DNA of 64,000 bases from Cystobasidium ongulense. Taxonomy: Eukaryota > Basidiomycota > Cystobasidiomycetes > Cystobasidiales > Cystobasidiaceae. Made by a program: the position numbers and the translations under genes. A model generated the notes under the pieces. It was not told where the DNA came from. It saw only the letters and a program-made list of their open reading frames with translations, and made no database searches. Where the stretch lies: contig BQUP01000001.1 of assembly GCA_022835595.1 (NCBI GenBank), positions 3,038,001 to 3,102,000 on the forward strand, written 5' to 3'. Below are positions 11,524 to 23,803 of the stretch, piece after piece; position 1 is the first letter of the stretch; each line of letters opens with the position of its first letter.

Positions 11524-11709
11524 CCGCCGGCAAGGCCATCTGGCAAGGCTTGCAGATTAACTCTACAGGAAATTATCTGGAGATGCTGTGCAAGCACTCT
11601 GTGTGTTCTTTTGGCCTATCAAAAGAATATACGGAGGGTTTGCAGAGCATCTACAGACGGTTCCCTGTAGAGTCAATCTGCAAGCCTTACCAAATAGCCT
11701 TGCCGGCGG
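11524..11709. repeat. Imperfect inverted repeat with ~90-bp arms
   Basis: The left arm begins ccgccggcaagg at 11524 and the right arm ends tgccggcgg at 11709. The centre is at about 11616, where ttcttttg (11606-11613) pairs with caaaagaa (11620-11627). Read on one strand, the arms share long blocks such as caaggcttgcagatt and gactctacagg. Many differences are C/T or A/G transitions. A plus-strand frame is open across the left arm (VYTAGKAIWQGLQINSTG), and the right arm read on the minus strand gives a related peptide with stops. The repeat may be a duplicated and inverted gene fragment. No transposase or target-site duplication is visible. Confidence 0.8.
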
Positions 11710-12843
11710 CAATGATGTACAGGCCAGACAAGATGGAGCGCTCACTTCCACTAAAATAAATGCAATAGGCTCAATACATTTTCTAGAATCAACAACCCAA
11801 CACTGCTGAGCAGCCCTACCAGCAAGTCTATTACGGCCTAATAGAACTCTCGCTCAAGACAAGTCAATGCCGCGAAACATACTGAACAAGGCTCCTGACA
11901 CTGCCTAAAGCTAGGTAGTGTGTGTAATGATATCTCAGCGTCTTGTAATATCAGCTGTTGGCGGCCTGCCTCAAGAGACAGGATGATTACAGGCTCTGTA
12001 AACGCGCAAAACGAATATGCTTATCATGCTAGTACTATTTACAGATTGCACACGAGGTATTCAAGGTTCAGCTGTATGAGTCTTAGGTCCAGAAAACATT
12101 TCCAATGCATGCTGGTAGCTGGAAACCAGCTTGCGTATTGGAAACTTTCAATCGTCCTCCCAAAGTATGCTTCGTTGGCACTGACAGCCGGACACCCATG
12201 TCAGATTCCCCTCTCTACTCTAAATTTTTACGATACCAGGTGAGGCGGCACAGTGGAGAAGTGCTCTTTGAGCAACGCTATTCGGAGTACAGTAGTCGTA
12301 GCTTGTAAACGTGCGCGCAGCATACTTTATACGGAATTAGGCCTCGGCTGGCTTGAGGGTGGGAACCGAGTGAAGAATGCTGCAAGGTACCGGTCTCGTT
12401 GCAAGCCAGGCTAGCACCTTGCGAGTAGAAGCAACCGAATACCAGTACACATATTAATCATTAACAAGGAAACTTGTAGCCGGCGAAATCTTTGGATCGA
12501 TTGGTCTCATTATGCCCGCCCAGCTCAACCGTTAGGTCAGACTTGCGGCATCTTTCCCAGCTCTGACAGTTGACATTCACCTGATCGCCTTTTGCTTCTC
12601 AAGTATTGAACAGGTTTCGCTTCGCTGGAAGAGGTCGAGTGCTCCGCGCTGTCGAGAGCTGTTGAACCCGCACCGAGCCTTTCATCAAACGCGTGGAGAT
12701 GTGGCGCTCGGACGCTTGAGATCCGCAAGAATCCTCAAGAAGCATACAACAGCCTACATAATAAGACAGTTCATGAATATAGAGTATCGCTAGTTGAAGG
12801 TGAAAAACGCAGCCAGCTCGCGCAAGCGGCGCAGACGGGAGAG
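11710..12843. other. Gene-poor stretch upstream of the histidine kinase
   Basis: About 1.1 kb with only short unsupported open frames. It presumably contains the histidine-kinase promoter in its last few hundred bases. I see no RNA gene or repeat here. Confidence 0.4.
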
Positions 12844-15800
12844 ATGCCATTCCCACTTGGGAGGAGAACGAGCTCGATACAGACGCAGGCGGATACTCGA
12901 GGAAGCACTGCGGGTAGAATCGGCAGAACAATCAGTCTGCCAGCAGATGACGATGATATGCCAGGGAGTGCCCGACAGCATGAAGCTCAGAGAGCTCGGG
13001 CAGCCAACATGGACGACTCCGAACTGCCGCTTCCCGCGACTGCAGGACAGAAGCTCAAGTTCGCAAGCAACAAGCAACGCATGAGGGTAAGCTGGGGCAG
13101 AGTATCTCGTAGACTTGCTGCAGGTGCGTCCTTCTTCATTTCCCTTTACGATTATCGATAGCGACATGCTTGGACAGCCACTACTGCGCCGATCATGTCT
13201 CCGCGCACGTGAACTGACTGACCTTCTGTTCCAATACCAGGTTCGACACCTAGCGCTTCCTTGACAGGCTCATATAATGAAGACGGCTCCGAAAATGCTT
13301 CACAATCTGGCCCCAGTTTCCCAGGATATCACCTCCGACGCAAACGGCGGTCCAGGACTAGTCGATCTGTCCATAGCGATTCGAGAAGATCAGAAGACGG
13401 CGAAGCATCAGCCAATGAAAAGGCAGACGCAGACGAAAATGTCGACGTGACCGTGGTGGATAATGACTTGTTTAAGGAGGAATCTCCTGCAGATGCGGCG
13501 CAAAGAGACGATGCTTCCGACGTAACCAACCATGCTACAAATGCCGAACGGTCTCAGCGTTATGGCTCCGAAAGGACGGAAAGTCTATATCAACGACACG
13601 GTCTAGGCTGGTGGGGAGGTCTACGATGGCGTGTCTGGCCGCTCATACACAACTTCTTCGATCTAAGCTTTCGCGAACCGGACCGAGAGGCTAGTTTTCA
13701 AAAAGAGCAATGGTGGAACGGCAAGCTCTTGTGCCTTGTCTCATCTTGCTATCTAGTGGTGAACTGGATCCTCTATGTTGCCCTTACTCCGAAACCAAAT
13801 CTCTACGACAAAATCCTCTACTATGCAGTTGCGCCGGTTCTGACCGTACCTACTCCCATCTTGGTGGCTTTCGATGCCCCCCGCCGATTTAATTTCATCT
13901 GGCAGGTATGGATTGTGACGAACGTCTACTTCTGGACTTTGTCGCAGGTTGTCAATCAGTATATCTGGTGAGTATCGCAGCCAGCTCGGGTGGCTACAGG
14001 CTGAATACTGATGCTGCCATCGTTCCAGTGGGTTCTACACGACCAGTAATACATGCGGTGGTATGGATTTTGTTGGACAGTAAGTCAGGCAATTTTCCCC
14101 GCAAAAATGCTCTTCGCTAAAGCCTGGCCTATACAGGGGATACTATGCCGTGGGGCTACCTATCCTCGCCCTCTTTGCATTGGGGGCGCGTCGTTTCTAC
14201 ATCTTTTTCGGTACAGTGGCATACATTGTCTTGGTTTCGGTCCTCATTTTACCTCTGAGAGGAAAATTCATTCGGAATCTTGTGAATTTGTGAGTACAAC
14301 ATTCCGCAAGACTCATATACGAGATCCTGACCTTGGGTTCAAAACTTTCAGTATAGTTTTCATCTGGATTTTCATGATTTTACACTACTTACGAGAAAGC
14401 ATGGATCGCCGTATTAGCGTACTCCGGGAACAGCTCAAGATCCAGTACAAGGTTACGCAGAAAGCGCAGATAGCGGAGCGAAAGTCGAACAACTCGAAAA
14501 GACGCTTTGTCAGCTATATTTTCCACGAAGTTCGGGTACCCTTGAATACTGCTCTACTAGCTCTACAGACTTTGGAATCGATGGACGTCTTCAAGAGTGC
14601 TGCGGCCAAAGACTGTGACATAGAATTCACGGCATTACAGGGGTCTTTAAGAATGATGTCGCAGGTACTGAACGACGTCCTGGACTTTTCAAGGTGGGTG
14701 CAATTCGAAATACATGCCGTATAACGCCTAACTGAGATTGTCCTCCGCTTTCATAGAATGGAATCCGGTCGTCTAGAGCACGTTCCATCCAGTTTCGAGT
14801 AAGGTGTCTCTGTCTCCTCTTTGTAAAGGTCTGCGTTAACAGTCGCTCTTTCAGCTTCCATGCGGCTCTAAAATCTATGCTAGGTGCACTGAGAGTCGCG
14901 ACAACAGCGAAGAACCTAGACTTGCAAGTCACGCTTGACGATCGAATAGACCAGATAGCTCGCAATGCAGCGGCTAAGGTGTGCGCGGAGGGGTCAAGCG
15001 GTACCATGCCGCGAGACATGCCTGCTCTGGTGATAGGAGACGAAATGAGATTACGGCAGGTGGTAACCAATCTGGCTAGCAACGCATGCAAATTCAGTGA
15101 GTGTAGGAATAGTGTCGAATGATGTCTAGTGCCCGAGATTGACCCTTCTTCTGCACACAGCTCCTGAAGGAGGGACTATTACCAGTGAGTATGACACCAC
15201 GCTACCGGGCAATAGGATGGCTGGCGAGCTGACCAATGTCTTCTTGCTATCTTGCAGTCACTTCTAAGCTCATTTATCCTCACGAGAATATGTCAGACTC
15301 CGCACAACGTCCTTCATTGGGTGCGGTACAGCATCGATCGTCCACCTCGCAAGCCGAACGTGCTGCGCGGAGGCGATCGTCAACGACGCCGGGTCTCCTT
15401 CAAGTGAAGCAGCCAACATATGGCAAGACAGCTCTTGCAGGCTTGTCGGAGAAGGCCGAAGATAGCATTCGACGGGGTTCTGCGGAAGTCGGAGGGGACA
15501 GCCCGTATAGCAAGTATAGCGAACAGGAACTCATTGTTGTGAGACTTGAAGTGCAAGATACGGGAGTCGGTATCAGACCTAAAGACATGGCAAGCGGACG
15601 ACTTTTCAGTGCGTACGTGCAAACGGAGATTGGCAAAAAGCAGGGCGGGAAGGGTACGGGCTGTAAGTGACATTTTCAATTGGACTAGCAAGGCTAAACC
15701 GAAACTGAAAGTCTTCGAACAGTGGGACTTGCTCTAGTCCGGTCTATTGTGCAGCTGAGCGGTGGCAGACTAGGGGTGCGCAGCCGGCGTGGGGAAGGCA

Positions 15801-16849
15801 GTTGTTTCTGGGTGGAATTGCCCTTTGCAATCGTAAGTCAGTTTTCAACGTATTGTAATCTTGACTGAACCGTTTTCTACAGGGAAAGCCAGCTGTTGAG
15901 CAACGGAGACAGCAAGGCGGTTCGCTAGATGCATCGACTAGTCTAGAAGCAGCTGTGGCGGCCCCATTGATACTCACCATGCCAAAATACATCACAGCAG
16001 AAGGTCTGGCAGTACCGTTGAGACCGGTACCACCTACTGCGATTTCTTACACGCACACGGATTCATCTTATTCAAGAATGAGCCAGCGGAGCGATTTCGG
16101 TCCGCGTTTAGAGGAGGAAGACATTGAAGCAGAAAGCGCTGCTCGTCCATCAATAGAGCCCGTCGGTGAGACCCAGCATAGTACCACGCCGACAGCCGAA
16201 AGCGACTCGCAAACCGTTATTCCAAAAATCTTGGAACCACCAGAGCGACCACCGCCGCTGCATGTTCTCGTGATAGACGATGACCCATTGACTCGTCTCT
16301 TGATGACAAGGGTATGTGCTCTTTGGATTTCTTGGCGAAAGTTGCTAACCGCTATCTTGTTGCTTCTTCATAGACCATACCCCGACTCGCCAAGGACCGC
16401 ACAGTGATAACATATCAAGCTGAGAACGGCAAGATAGCACTAGATATGCTTCTAGGAACCGAGGGAGAGCCAGACGAAGGCGTTCCTCCAAAACCTCCTA
16501 TGCTTTATGACATTGTGTTTTGTGACAATTCAATGCCGGTTATGACTGGTCCTCAGATGCTTGCTGGGTTGAGAAGAAACAACCGGAGTGATCTTGTAGT
16601 AGGCGTGACTGGAAATGCGCTAAAGGAGGACCAGGAAGAGTTCGAAGAGGCAGGAGTCGATTTGTGAGTGATGTGAATGAAAATCTTCGCTCGATATGTT
16701 CTAACCGAGAATTGTATCGCAGTGTTTTGACGAAACCTGTACCCGCTGCAGCATTGCAGAAAATGATAGATTTAGCTATTCGTCGGAAAAATGAAGCTGC
16801 GCAAGCCACGACTGAGTCAGCGATTGAGCCAAAGCAAGGTGAGGATTGA
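12844..16849 (+). CDS. Membrane-bound hybrid histidine kinase
   Basis: A two-component sensor with kinase and receiver in one chain, expected to signal through a phosphotransfer protein. The N-terminal 230 residues are disordered and charged. They are followed by about six hydrophobic segments between 13700 and 14380 (LLCLVSSCYLVVNWILYVAL, FYIFFGTVAYIVLVSVLILP, IVFIWIFMILHYL). The H box is FVSYIFHEVRVPLN, the N box LRQVVTNLASNACKFT, G1 VQDTGVGI and G2 GTGLGLALV. The receiver has VLVIDDDPLTR, the phosphoacceptor aspartate in FCDNSMPVMTG, and the conserved lysine in LTKPV. About ten introns fit frame and motif; the first is 13124-13240. There are no PAS or HAMP repeats, so it is not the Nik1/Os-1 osmosensor type. 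The ligand is unknown. An insertion of about 90 residues separates the N box from G1. Confidence 0.9.
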
Positions 16850-17128
16850 TACAGTAGATGTATCTCAATCGAAGAGCATTCCAATGTATCACTAGACACA
16901 ATGTGAAATAGAGCATATTCAGTAGTACTTAGCATATTCACCTATCATGTATGTCGTTGTTGCAGTCATGGGAGGGCGCTTAAATGTTGGCGAGCTCCTT
17001 TAAACTTCGCATGACGTTTAGTGGAATGTTCCCCTGAACAACTTCCATTCATTGAACGTGTAGTCTACATTTCACTGTTACCGAGAGCAAGTTACTGGTA
17101 CATTCTTCACTTGGCGGGAGTTGGCTGA

Positions 17129-18191
17129 TTAGAGACTGAGATAATCTCGAACGTCTGCTTCAGATAGCTTGCGGAATGTGAGACCTGTTGCCTTTTTACC
17201 ATCTGGGCTGGGTTGTGCAGCTCCCCCTGTTGAAACTTGGGCTCCAATGCCTATCACTCCGATTTCAATGGTCTTTTCCGTCATTTGTCCTTCGAAGCCT
17301 TCTTTCAACGTCAATAGAGCAGTGTGGCTGTAGATTTGGCAGGACGAGAAAGTCAGTCGACGCAATATGCAAATTGCTCCTTGCAGGGTCGCGCTTACAT
17401 GGCATCTTCTAGGGTAATATCGTCGTAGTATCGCTTCTCCAAGAATGTCTTCGCGTTGACGTTGTTCTTGCCAATAGCAGTAGCTTTCCATGCCCAGAAA
17501 GATCCTGATGGATCAATTTGGAAGAGTGTTGGTCCAGCTTTCTCATCCCATCCCGCGACCAGGAGCGAGACGCCAAAAGGTCTGACACCTCCAGATTGCG
17601 TGGCGTCCTGCATGACAGTTGCGATCTCCTGCACCAGGACTCTCGTTGATGGATATTCTCCATAAATCTTCCAGTATGCTTGTGCAGACTTTCTTGCCTT
17701 TGCTACTAGCACGCGATAGTCAGGTCCCATGCCAGAGTAGACCATGCCGATATTCGGGCAGATCAACGAGACCTTCTCAATCATGCTGTCGTCCATCAAT
17801 GGGGAAGCTGCTTTCTTCTCGGTAGCGATGACAATTCCATTGGTAGCTGGAGGAGTCGTTTCAGATGTCAGCATATATACAGCCTCTTCTGTCGCCTTGT
17901 TGCAGCACTCACCCTTGATACCCAGTGACGCGGCGCCTGATCGATGGAACGGAGACAGTCAGGACGAGCTCTGAATGGATGGGTGATGGTACACACCAGC
18001 TGTGCACGCAGCAAGAGCATGCTCAATCTGTCCAAGCTTGCCTGTAGAGTTCAGGATAGATGGCATCAGCTGCCTGTGTACCTTGATGTGGCCTCGTAAT
18101 CGGGTCGAGCAACATAGCTTAAAGCACACGCACCGCTTGGACTGAAAGTTGTTAGGGAGAAGGAGTACGATGAGCCGCCGGGGTTGGCCAT
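17129..18191 (-). CDS. PRE8: 20S proteasome subunit alpha-2 (PSMA2/Pre8)
   Basis: A structural subunit of the outer alpha ring of the 20S proteasome. Five exons (18134-18191, 17997-18041, 17913-17936, 17399-17846, 17129-17327) total 258 codons with stop. The N-terminus [20 protein letters not shown] is the alpha-type gate motif with the Tyr-Ser-Phe and Ser-Pro-x-Gly signatures. It is followed by [20 protein letters not shown], by [18 protein letters not shown] and by [20 protein letters not shown]. The third exon is only 24 nt. All exon phases match. A second alpha subunit (alpha-4) lies 23 kb to the right. Confidence 0.95.
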
Positions 18192-18700
18192 GATGAGGTG
18201 GTTATAGGTGGTTGGGGTGGTCCAGGCAAAGAAGCGAAGTCCGTCCTCAGGCGTGTCGAAAGTCGATCACGACCAGGTGAAGCGACACCGCTGCAGGTGG
18301 TGCGGTTGCTTAGCGACGTAAGCTAGGCGAGTATCCTCTGTTTTCAGTAAGCAAAGAGCTATGAGACATGGCGAAGTGCTTGCTCGAGCATCGCTTGCTA
18401 CTGTCTCCGAGACACCTATGTTACTTAGGAAGCTACATATGACCTTTCTATCGGGGGAAGCGTCCTTTTCACGAGTCGGCCCAGCAGACCATTATTATTC
18501 TTTCAGCCGTACTAAAACAATGAAGCGTCACGGACAATGCGCTATTTCTAAAGTTGACTTCAGATAGATTGCAAACTGCATGGGAAAAACTCTTCATTGC
18601 CGTTGGCTGGCACTAATAGATCCCATGTTCACCTAAGAGAGCCTATGATGCGGAAACCGGTATGGCGGACTATCCTTTTCCCTGAAACCCGACGTAGAGC
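18192..18700. other. Intergenic: promoter of alpha-2, 3' side of BTB gene 1
   Basis: Both neighbours read leftward. The first 200 bp upstream of 18191 should hold the proteasome promoter. I did not find a clear PACE-like element (GGTGGCAAA) by eye. The rest looks featureless. Confidence 0.4.
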
Positions 18701-19572
18701 TCAAACCCTGCTGCCAAACAGCGCTGCAAAACGATTAATGTTCGCGGTGAGTCTTGATAGTTCACCCATTTGTTCTGTCGTATCTTCATCTTCCCGAATA
18801 AGCTCCTCAATTCGCTTCTGGCATGCTTTGAGTTGGAGGCTTTCGACCCTGACCTTCTCACACATCTAGAGGAGTCTAAGTGCCATCTAACGTACACATA
18901 GAACAGGTACTTACTAGACGAAGGCGATCCGCTGCACTGATTTCCTGAATTGCCTGAAAACATGGACGGTGGCCCCTATACCCACGACACCTGCATATGA
19001 TGTCTGACTCGATGACTCGCTCAAAAGCAACCTGCCTCAAGCCAGCGTCTCCTAGAGCTGTTGCACGAACGTATAGGTGGAGTACACTTTCGAATGACTT
19101 CGATTTGGGAAGCCTTATTCTGCCACATGAACGCATTTCAGGACTCCAGAGAAGATGGCGCTATCAGGATGTCGACCTACCTTAGATGGTCTGCTATGAC
19201 TCTCCTTACGGTATACATTTCGTACTTGTGTGCAGCTTCCCATGCGGCCAAAGCTCGTTGCCACCCAAGTGTTTCAAAAGCGATAAATGGCTCGGGTAGA
19301 TTGCAGATGAGAGACAAGAGAACTTCCATTGTAGAATCGACCTCCAGCAACTTGACTACAGGTAGACTTTCGTGAGTCTCGTTCAATGTATTCGGTAGCT
19401 CGAACATGTCCTGGAAGACGCTGGAGTGGGCTTCCAGGTGCCGCTTTTGAACTCTGAAGGCCACCTTAGCAGGTCCACCATCATAGAGGGGACATAGCAG
19501 GATGACATCGGCATTCACGTCGTTGAAAGTAGAATGCAACTTGTAGGAGACGGGTGTGGTTGCTGTAGACAT
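18701..19572 (-). CDS. BTB/POZ-domain protein (paralog 1)
   Basis: Three exons (19181-19572, 18915-19119, 18701-18865) give 253 residues. The first exon carries a BTB/POZ fold: NADVILLCP, then VAFRVQKRHLEAHSSVFQDM, then LPVVKLLEVDSTMEVLLSLI, then ALAAWEAAHKYEMYTVRRVI. BTB domains mediate dimerisation and often recruit Cullin-3 ligases. The second exon is alpha-helical (LYVRATALGDAGL) and contains a cysteine-rich CRCRGYRGHRPC piece. The third is a coiled coil. The gene at 23804-24733 has the same three-exon plan, a second exon of the same 205-nt length and clear similarity, so the two are duplicates. The function is unknown. Confidence 0.85.
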
Positions 19573-20211
19573 CCTGAGCTGATTCGATGTCTAGGGCTTT
19601 GACGAATCTGGAAAAGGTGAGGGAACAGCTGTGCGCTTGGTTGGGACGGGTAGAGAGGAGAAGAAAGACAACAGAAGAGAGTGAGAGGCGAAGGAGCCAC
19701 ATTTCAGAGACACACTTCTGTCCTGTCCAACGCCGTGAGCCAAAGGTAAGAACAGGCCGCTAGCAACGGATGGTGCATGAAGAGGGAGTGAAACGCCGTC
19801 ACTTGTCGAGTATAGCAGGACACATTGCTAGTAAAGTAGGCGAGGGATATGCACGTAGGATGATGTACGTATCAGCGGGTCATCAGCTGTACCATCCCAT
19901 CAGAGTGAAAGCAGCTTTGACGAAAGCGGCTCCAGCTGCAGGTGGCATTTCTCGATTACGGTGGCATACAGACCTCTCTCTTTTAACGAACAGTCTGCAG
20001 CGTTCCTACACTTCAATTTACCCAATAAGACTTGCAGAGTCAACTCTCTTTTCCAAAAAGATCTGCCGAGAAAGTGCTTGTTGCTTTCCTCAATGCACCC
20101 AGCCAGACATGTGATCAAGCGTTGAACACGAAAAGCGAGGACCAAAGCCTGCAATAGAATACCGAGGGCGTCTCTCTGTATCCTGCTGACTGGCTAACAA
20201 GGTGTGTTAAG
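19573..20211. promoter_or_regulatory. Divergent promoter, BTB gene 1 / beta-mannosidase
   Basis: 639 bp between two outward-facing start codons. No TATA box is obvious, and short open frames here lack support. Confidence 0.4.
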
Positions 20212-23200
20212 ATGCGAGTCCCTCTGGATCTGCCATCGGCAACTTGGCACTTCAAGCGCGCTGCCCGTAGACCTGATGGCTTACCGTACGCGGACTGGCA
20301 ACCGCATCTCGAAACAAGCGACGTGTGCGGCACAAATGCAGCAGGAGTGCAAAAGCATTTAGGCAGCTTGGATCCTCGTCTAGATACCTGGATTTCGGCA
20401 GTCAAAACAGTACCCAATGACCCGTTTCTCCTGCTCCAGGATCTAGGAATCATACCTGACCCCGCACAGGGACTGAATGAGGATCTAGTACAATGTGAGG
20501 CGGAGTTCAATAAGGGGTCTGCAAGCGCAGCACCACTCTTATACTAACACTCTGTACACTTCTCTCTATCACTACAGGGATCGGAGAAACTGACTGGGTG
20601 TTTCGCTGCATCTTCAAGACACCTGAAGACCTCGTCGCCGGCCATTCTTTAGACCTCTTGGTCGAAAAGCTCGACACATTCGCTACCATTTGCCTCAACG
20701 ATAAGCAAATACACTCCAGCCAGAATGGCTTCATTTCCTACCGCATAAGACTAGCCGAACATGCTAGGAAGAAGAAAGGCGATGGCAATGTTCTGATGTT
20801 TTACTTTGCAAGCGCCTTTCGAGAAGGGAGGAGGCTAGAGTACGTGCAACATTATTGACCGCAACAGTCTATGAGTCACGGAGCTGATGATACTTGCACT
20901 GCAGACTGCAGCACGGTAAACGACCGTGCTGGAATGGCGACAGCAGTCGAGTATACGTACGAAAGCCACAATATCATTATGGATGGGATTGGTGAGGGGA
21001 TTACACTTCTCTTTTGATGTTTTCCCATCCAGCTAACGTCCTTCTATTCAAGGGGTCCGACTTTGTTGACATGCGGAATTGTCGTTGTGCCTATTCTGCA
21101 CAGCTACGATTATCGGCTGGACGACGTGTTAGTACTGACATAACGTTGTTCGAGCTTGTTTGCTACTGGCAGGACTGACAAGTTTTATCACCACTTAGGT
21201 CTATCCAAACTTCCAACAACAATGATGGCAAACTGCTCATCAGCAGCGGAATTTTCGGACCCAAAGGTCTCCTGTCAATCGCGGATCTTCAGACTACACA
21301 GGACACGCCTCAGCTCAAGATACAAGTCAGACTCGGTGACAAAAGCTGGGAACATACCCATGCCCACGACACTGAACAGGATACCCCCATTTTCAGCTCA
21401 AGTTACGGGACTATCGGCCAGAACGATCAAGAGGAGGCCGGCGAAAGTCTCAACAACCCTTCAGGGCGAGATGTAACAGCTCGATTACAGATCACTGTTG
21501 CATTACCAGACGTTCAAAGATGGCAGCTAGGTAGTCAAGCTCAGGACGCTCTCTATACTGTGCGATTGACACTGCTTGGCAAGCAAAGCCCTCCTGAGGT
21601 GAGTTGCGAGATAAATGATAAATTTTGACACATCGATACTGACTCCTTATTAGGTCGTGCTAGACACCGCCGAACGCCGTACCGGCTTCAGGAAGATCGA
21701 GCTCGTCCAGGAACCGTTCTCATCTCAACCCGGCTCTTCTTTCTATTTCCGTGTGAACGACCAAGCGGTCTTCTTGGGCGGGAGCAACTGGATCCCAGCT
21801 AGTTCCTATCCATGCACATTGACTAAGCAAGATTATCGAGAACTTCTGACTTTACTTGTGCAAGGGGGTCAGAATGCTATTCGAGTATGGGGAGGTGGCT
21901 ACTATGAAACCGACGACTTCTACGATATATGTGATGAGCTCGGTATTCTAGTTTGGCAAGATTTTATGTTCGCTTGCGGTGCTTATCCTGCAGATCTCGC
22001 TGATTTCCGGGAGAATGTCGAGAAGGAAGCTATTCATGCAGTAAAGCGCCTTGCACATCATCCTTGTCTCGCCCTATTCGCTGGAAAGTGAGTACTGGAT
22101 GCCCCCTTGAGCGGCCAGCATACTGATGCCCACCGCCTTCGCAGTAACGAAGACTATTGTATTGCTGAAGCAGATAAACTGGAGTGGGACCCCACGAACA
22201 ACAATCCTGAAGACTGGCTAAAGAGCAAGTTTCCGGCTAGATATATATACGAGAAAATCCTCCCTGAAGTAGTCAAGCAATACAGCCGTGTTGCTTATCA
22301 TCCTGGATCACCATGGAATACCGGATCAGATACAAGTGATCCCACTAAAGGAGACATTCATCAATGGAACGTTTGGCACAAATCGCAAGCGGATTATCAA
22401 GATTGGGACAAATTAGGAGGGCGATTCGTGTCGGAATTTGGAATGCATGCCCTCCCTGATCGACGCACTATCGATAGCTTTACCGGAAGTGGAGCAGACG
22501 ACAAGCATCCCCAATCACAAGTAATGGCAATGCATAACAAAGCTGATGGAGGTATAACTCGCTTGTCACATTATATTATCAGTAATCTGAAATACACCAT
22601 GGAATTAGACGAATATATCTACGCGTCCCAACTTATGCAAGCGGAGTGTCTGGGCACTGCGTACCGATTATGGCGACGCGAATGGCGAGGAGACGACCAG
22701 AGGTATTGTGGCGGTGCTCTGGTCTGGCAGCTCAACGATGTCTATCCTTCCATCAGCTGGTCTATCGTTGATTTCTATAAACGACCCAAACTTGCGGTAA
22801 GTGCGGCGGTATTAACGGTATCCAGGGAATATAGCTTACTCCGTTAACTTCAGTACTATGCAATCAAAAGAGTTTTACAGCCCCTGACCATCAACCTGAA
22901 GCGAGTCAAGAAAACAACGTATCCCGATCCTATGAGCGTGAGACGAACTGAAGAGAACCTCCTACATGTATGGACGTGAGTGTGATTTATTTTCAAGACT
23001 CGACCGAGCCTTTACCTAACTCTAAGACGGATAGATCAAACTCGACTAGCCAGACTTACACAGCGAAGGTCGAAATCACCACAATTGATATTGCGACTGG
23101 AGCAAGCAAAAGAGTCTCCATGCCTCATCTGATCGAGCGAAATTGCAGCACAGAAGTCGATGCTATCAAGATGGATGAACAGTCCGAACAGGATGTTGTC

Positions 23201-23630
23201 ATGGTTGCAAGACTTTTCATAGAAGACAAACTCGAGACTGAGACTTTCAGCTGGCCGGACCCGTAGGTGCTATGATGTCTCTCTCGCCGGAACGCGTCTC
23301 TACTAAGGTGTTACGCTTCTGCAGGCTGAGATTCATGAAGCCGAACAATGCAAAAGTGACTTTCACGTTCGACCAAAACTGCCTGTTGACCGTGCGCACG
23401 GACCGGTGAGCAGTCTCTTACATTCCTGTTGCTACAAGTTATGCTGATAATGCCATCATAGACCTGTCAAGGGCGTGACGTTCAGCTTCGACTCAGATGT
23501 GATCATGGAAGACAATGGCTTTGATCTGGTTCCAGGAAACACACGCGTTATTAAGGTATCACCGATCCCAGGTCGTCAGACTCTCAAGGCAATCAACAAG
23601 CCGACATGCCGTTGGTATAACAAGGTGTGA
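20212..23630 (+). CDS. Beta-mannosidase, glycoside hydrolase family 2
   Basis: Hydrolyses terminal beta-1,4-linked mannose from manno-oligosaccharides or N-glycan cores. The N-terminus has no signal peptide (MRVPLDLPSATWHFKRAARR) and leads into the sugar-binding domain with DWVFRCIFKTPEDL, FATICLNDKQI, then QYHYGWDWGPTLLTCGI. The catalytic domain has GGSNWIPASSYPC, IRVWGGGYYETDDFYDICDE and LGILVWQDFMFACGAYP. The acid/base glutamate is in GNNED, created by an intron removal near 22088-22143. The nucleophile is in FVSEFGMHALP, and YCGGALVWQLNDVYPSISW follows. The C-terminal beta domain ends KPTCRWYNKV. About ten introns are needed. The lack of a signal peptide suggests the cytosolic type B of fungi. 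All catalytic residues are present. Confidence 0.92.
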
Positions 23631-23803
23631 TCTTATAAAACTTTCTGTCACTTCCCCTAGGCCGGGCAATGCATACGTTTATCGATGCTACATAGCTATT
23701 CTGCATCGCAATGACCAATCAACGTCATATTTAATCTATCTTCTAGCCAAATGAGTAAGGACTTGCGACATTGCTTTACGTGACCGAAGAAGTCACCTAG
23801 CAC

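Noticed and set aside
11524-11709. A transposon with terminal inverted repeats
   Set aside because: The arms meet in the centre with no internal gene, and no target-site duplication is visible.
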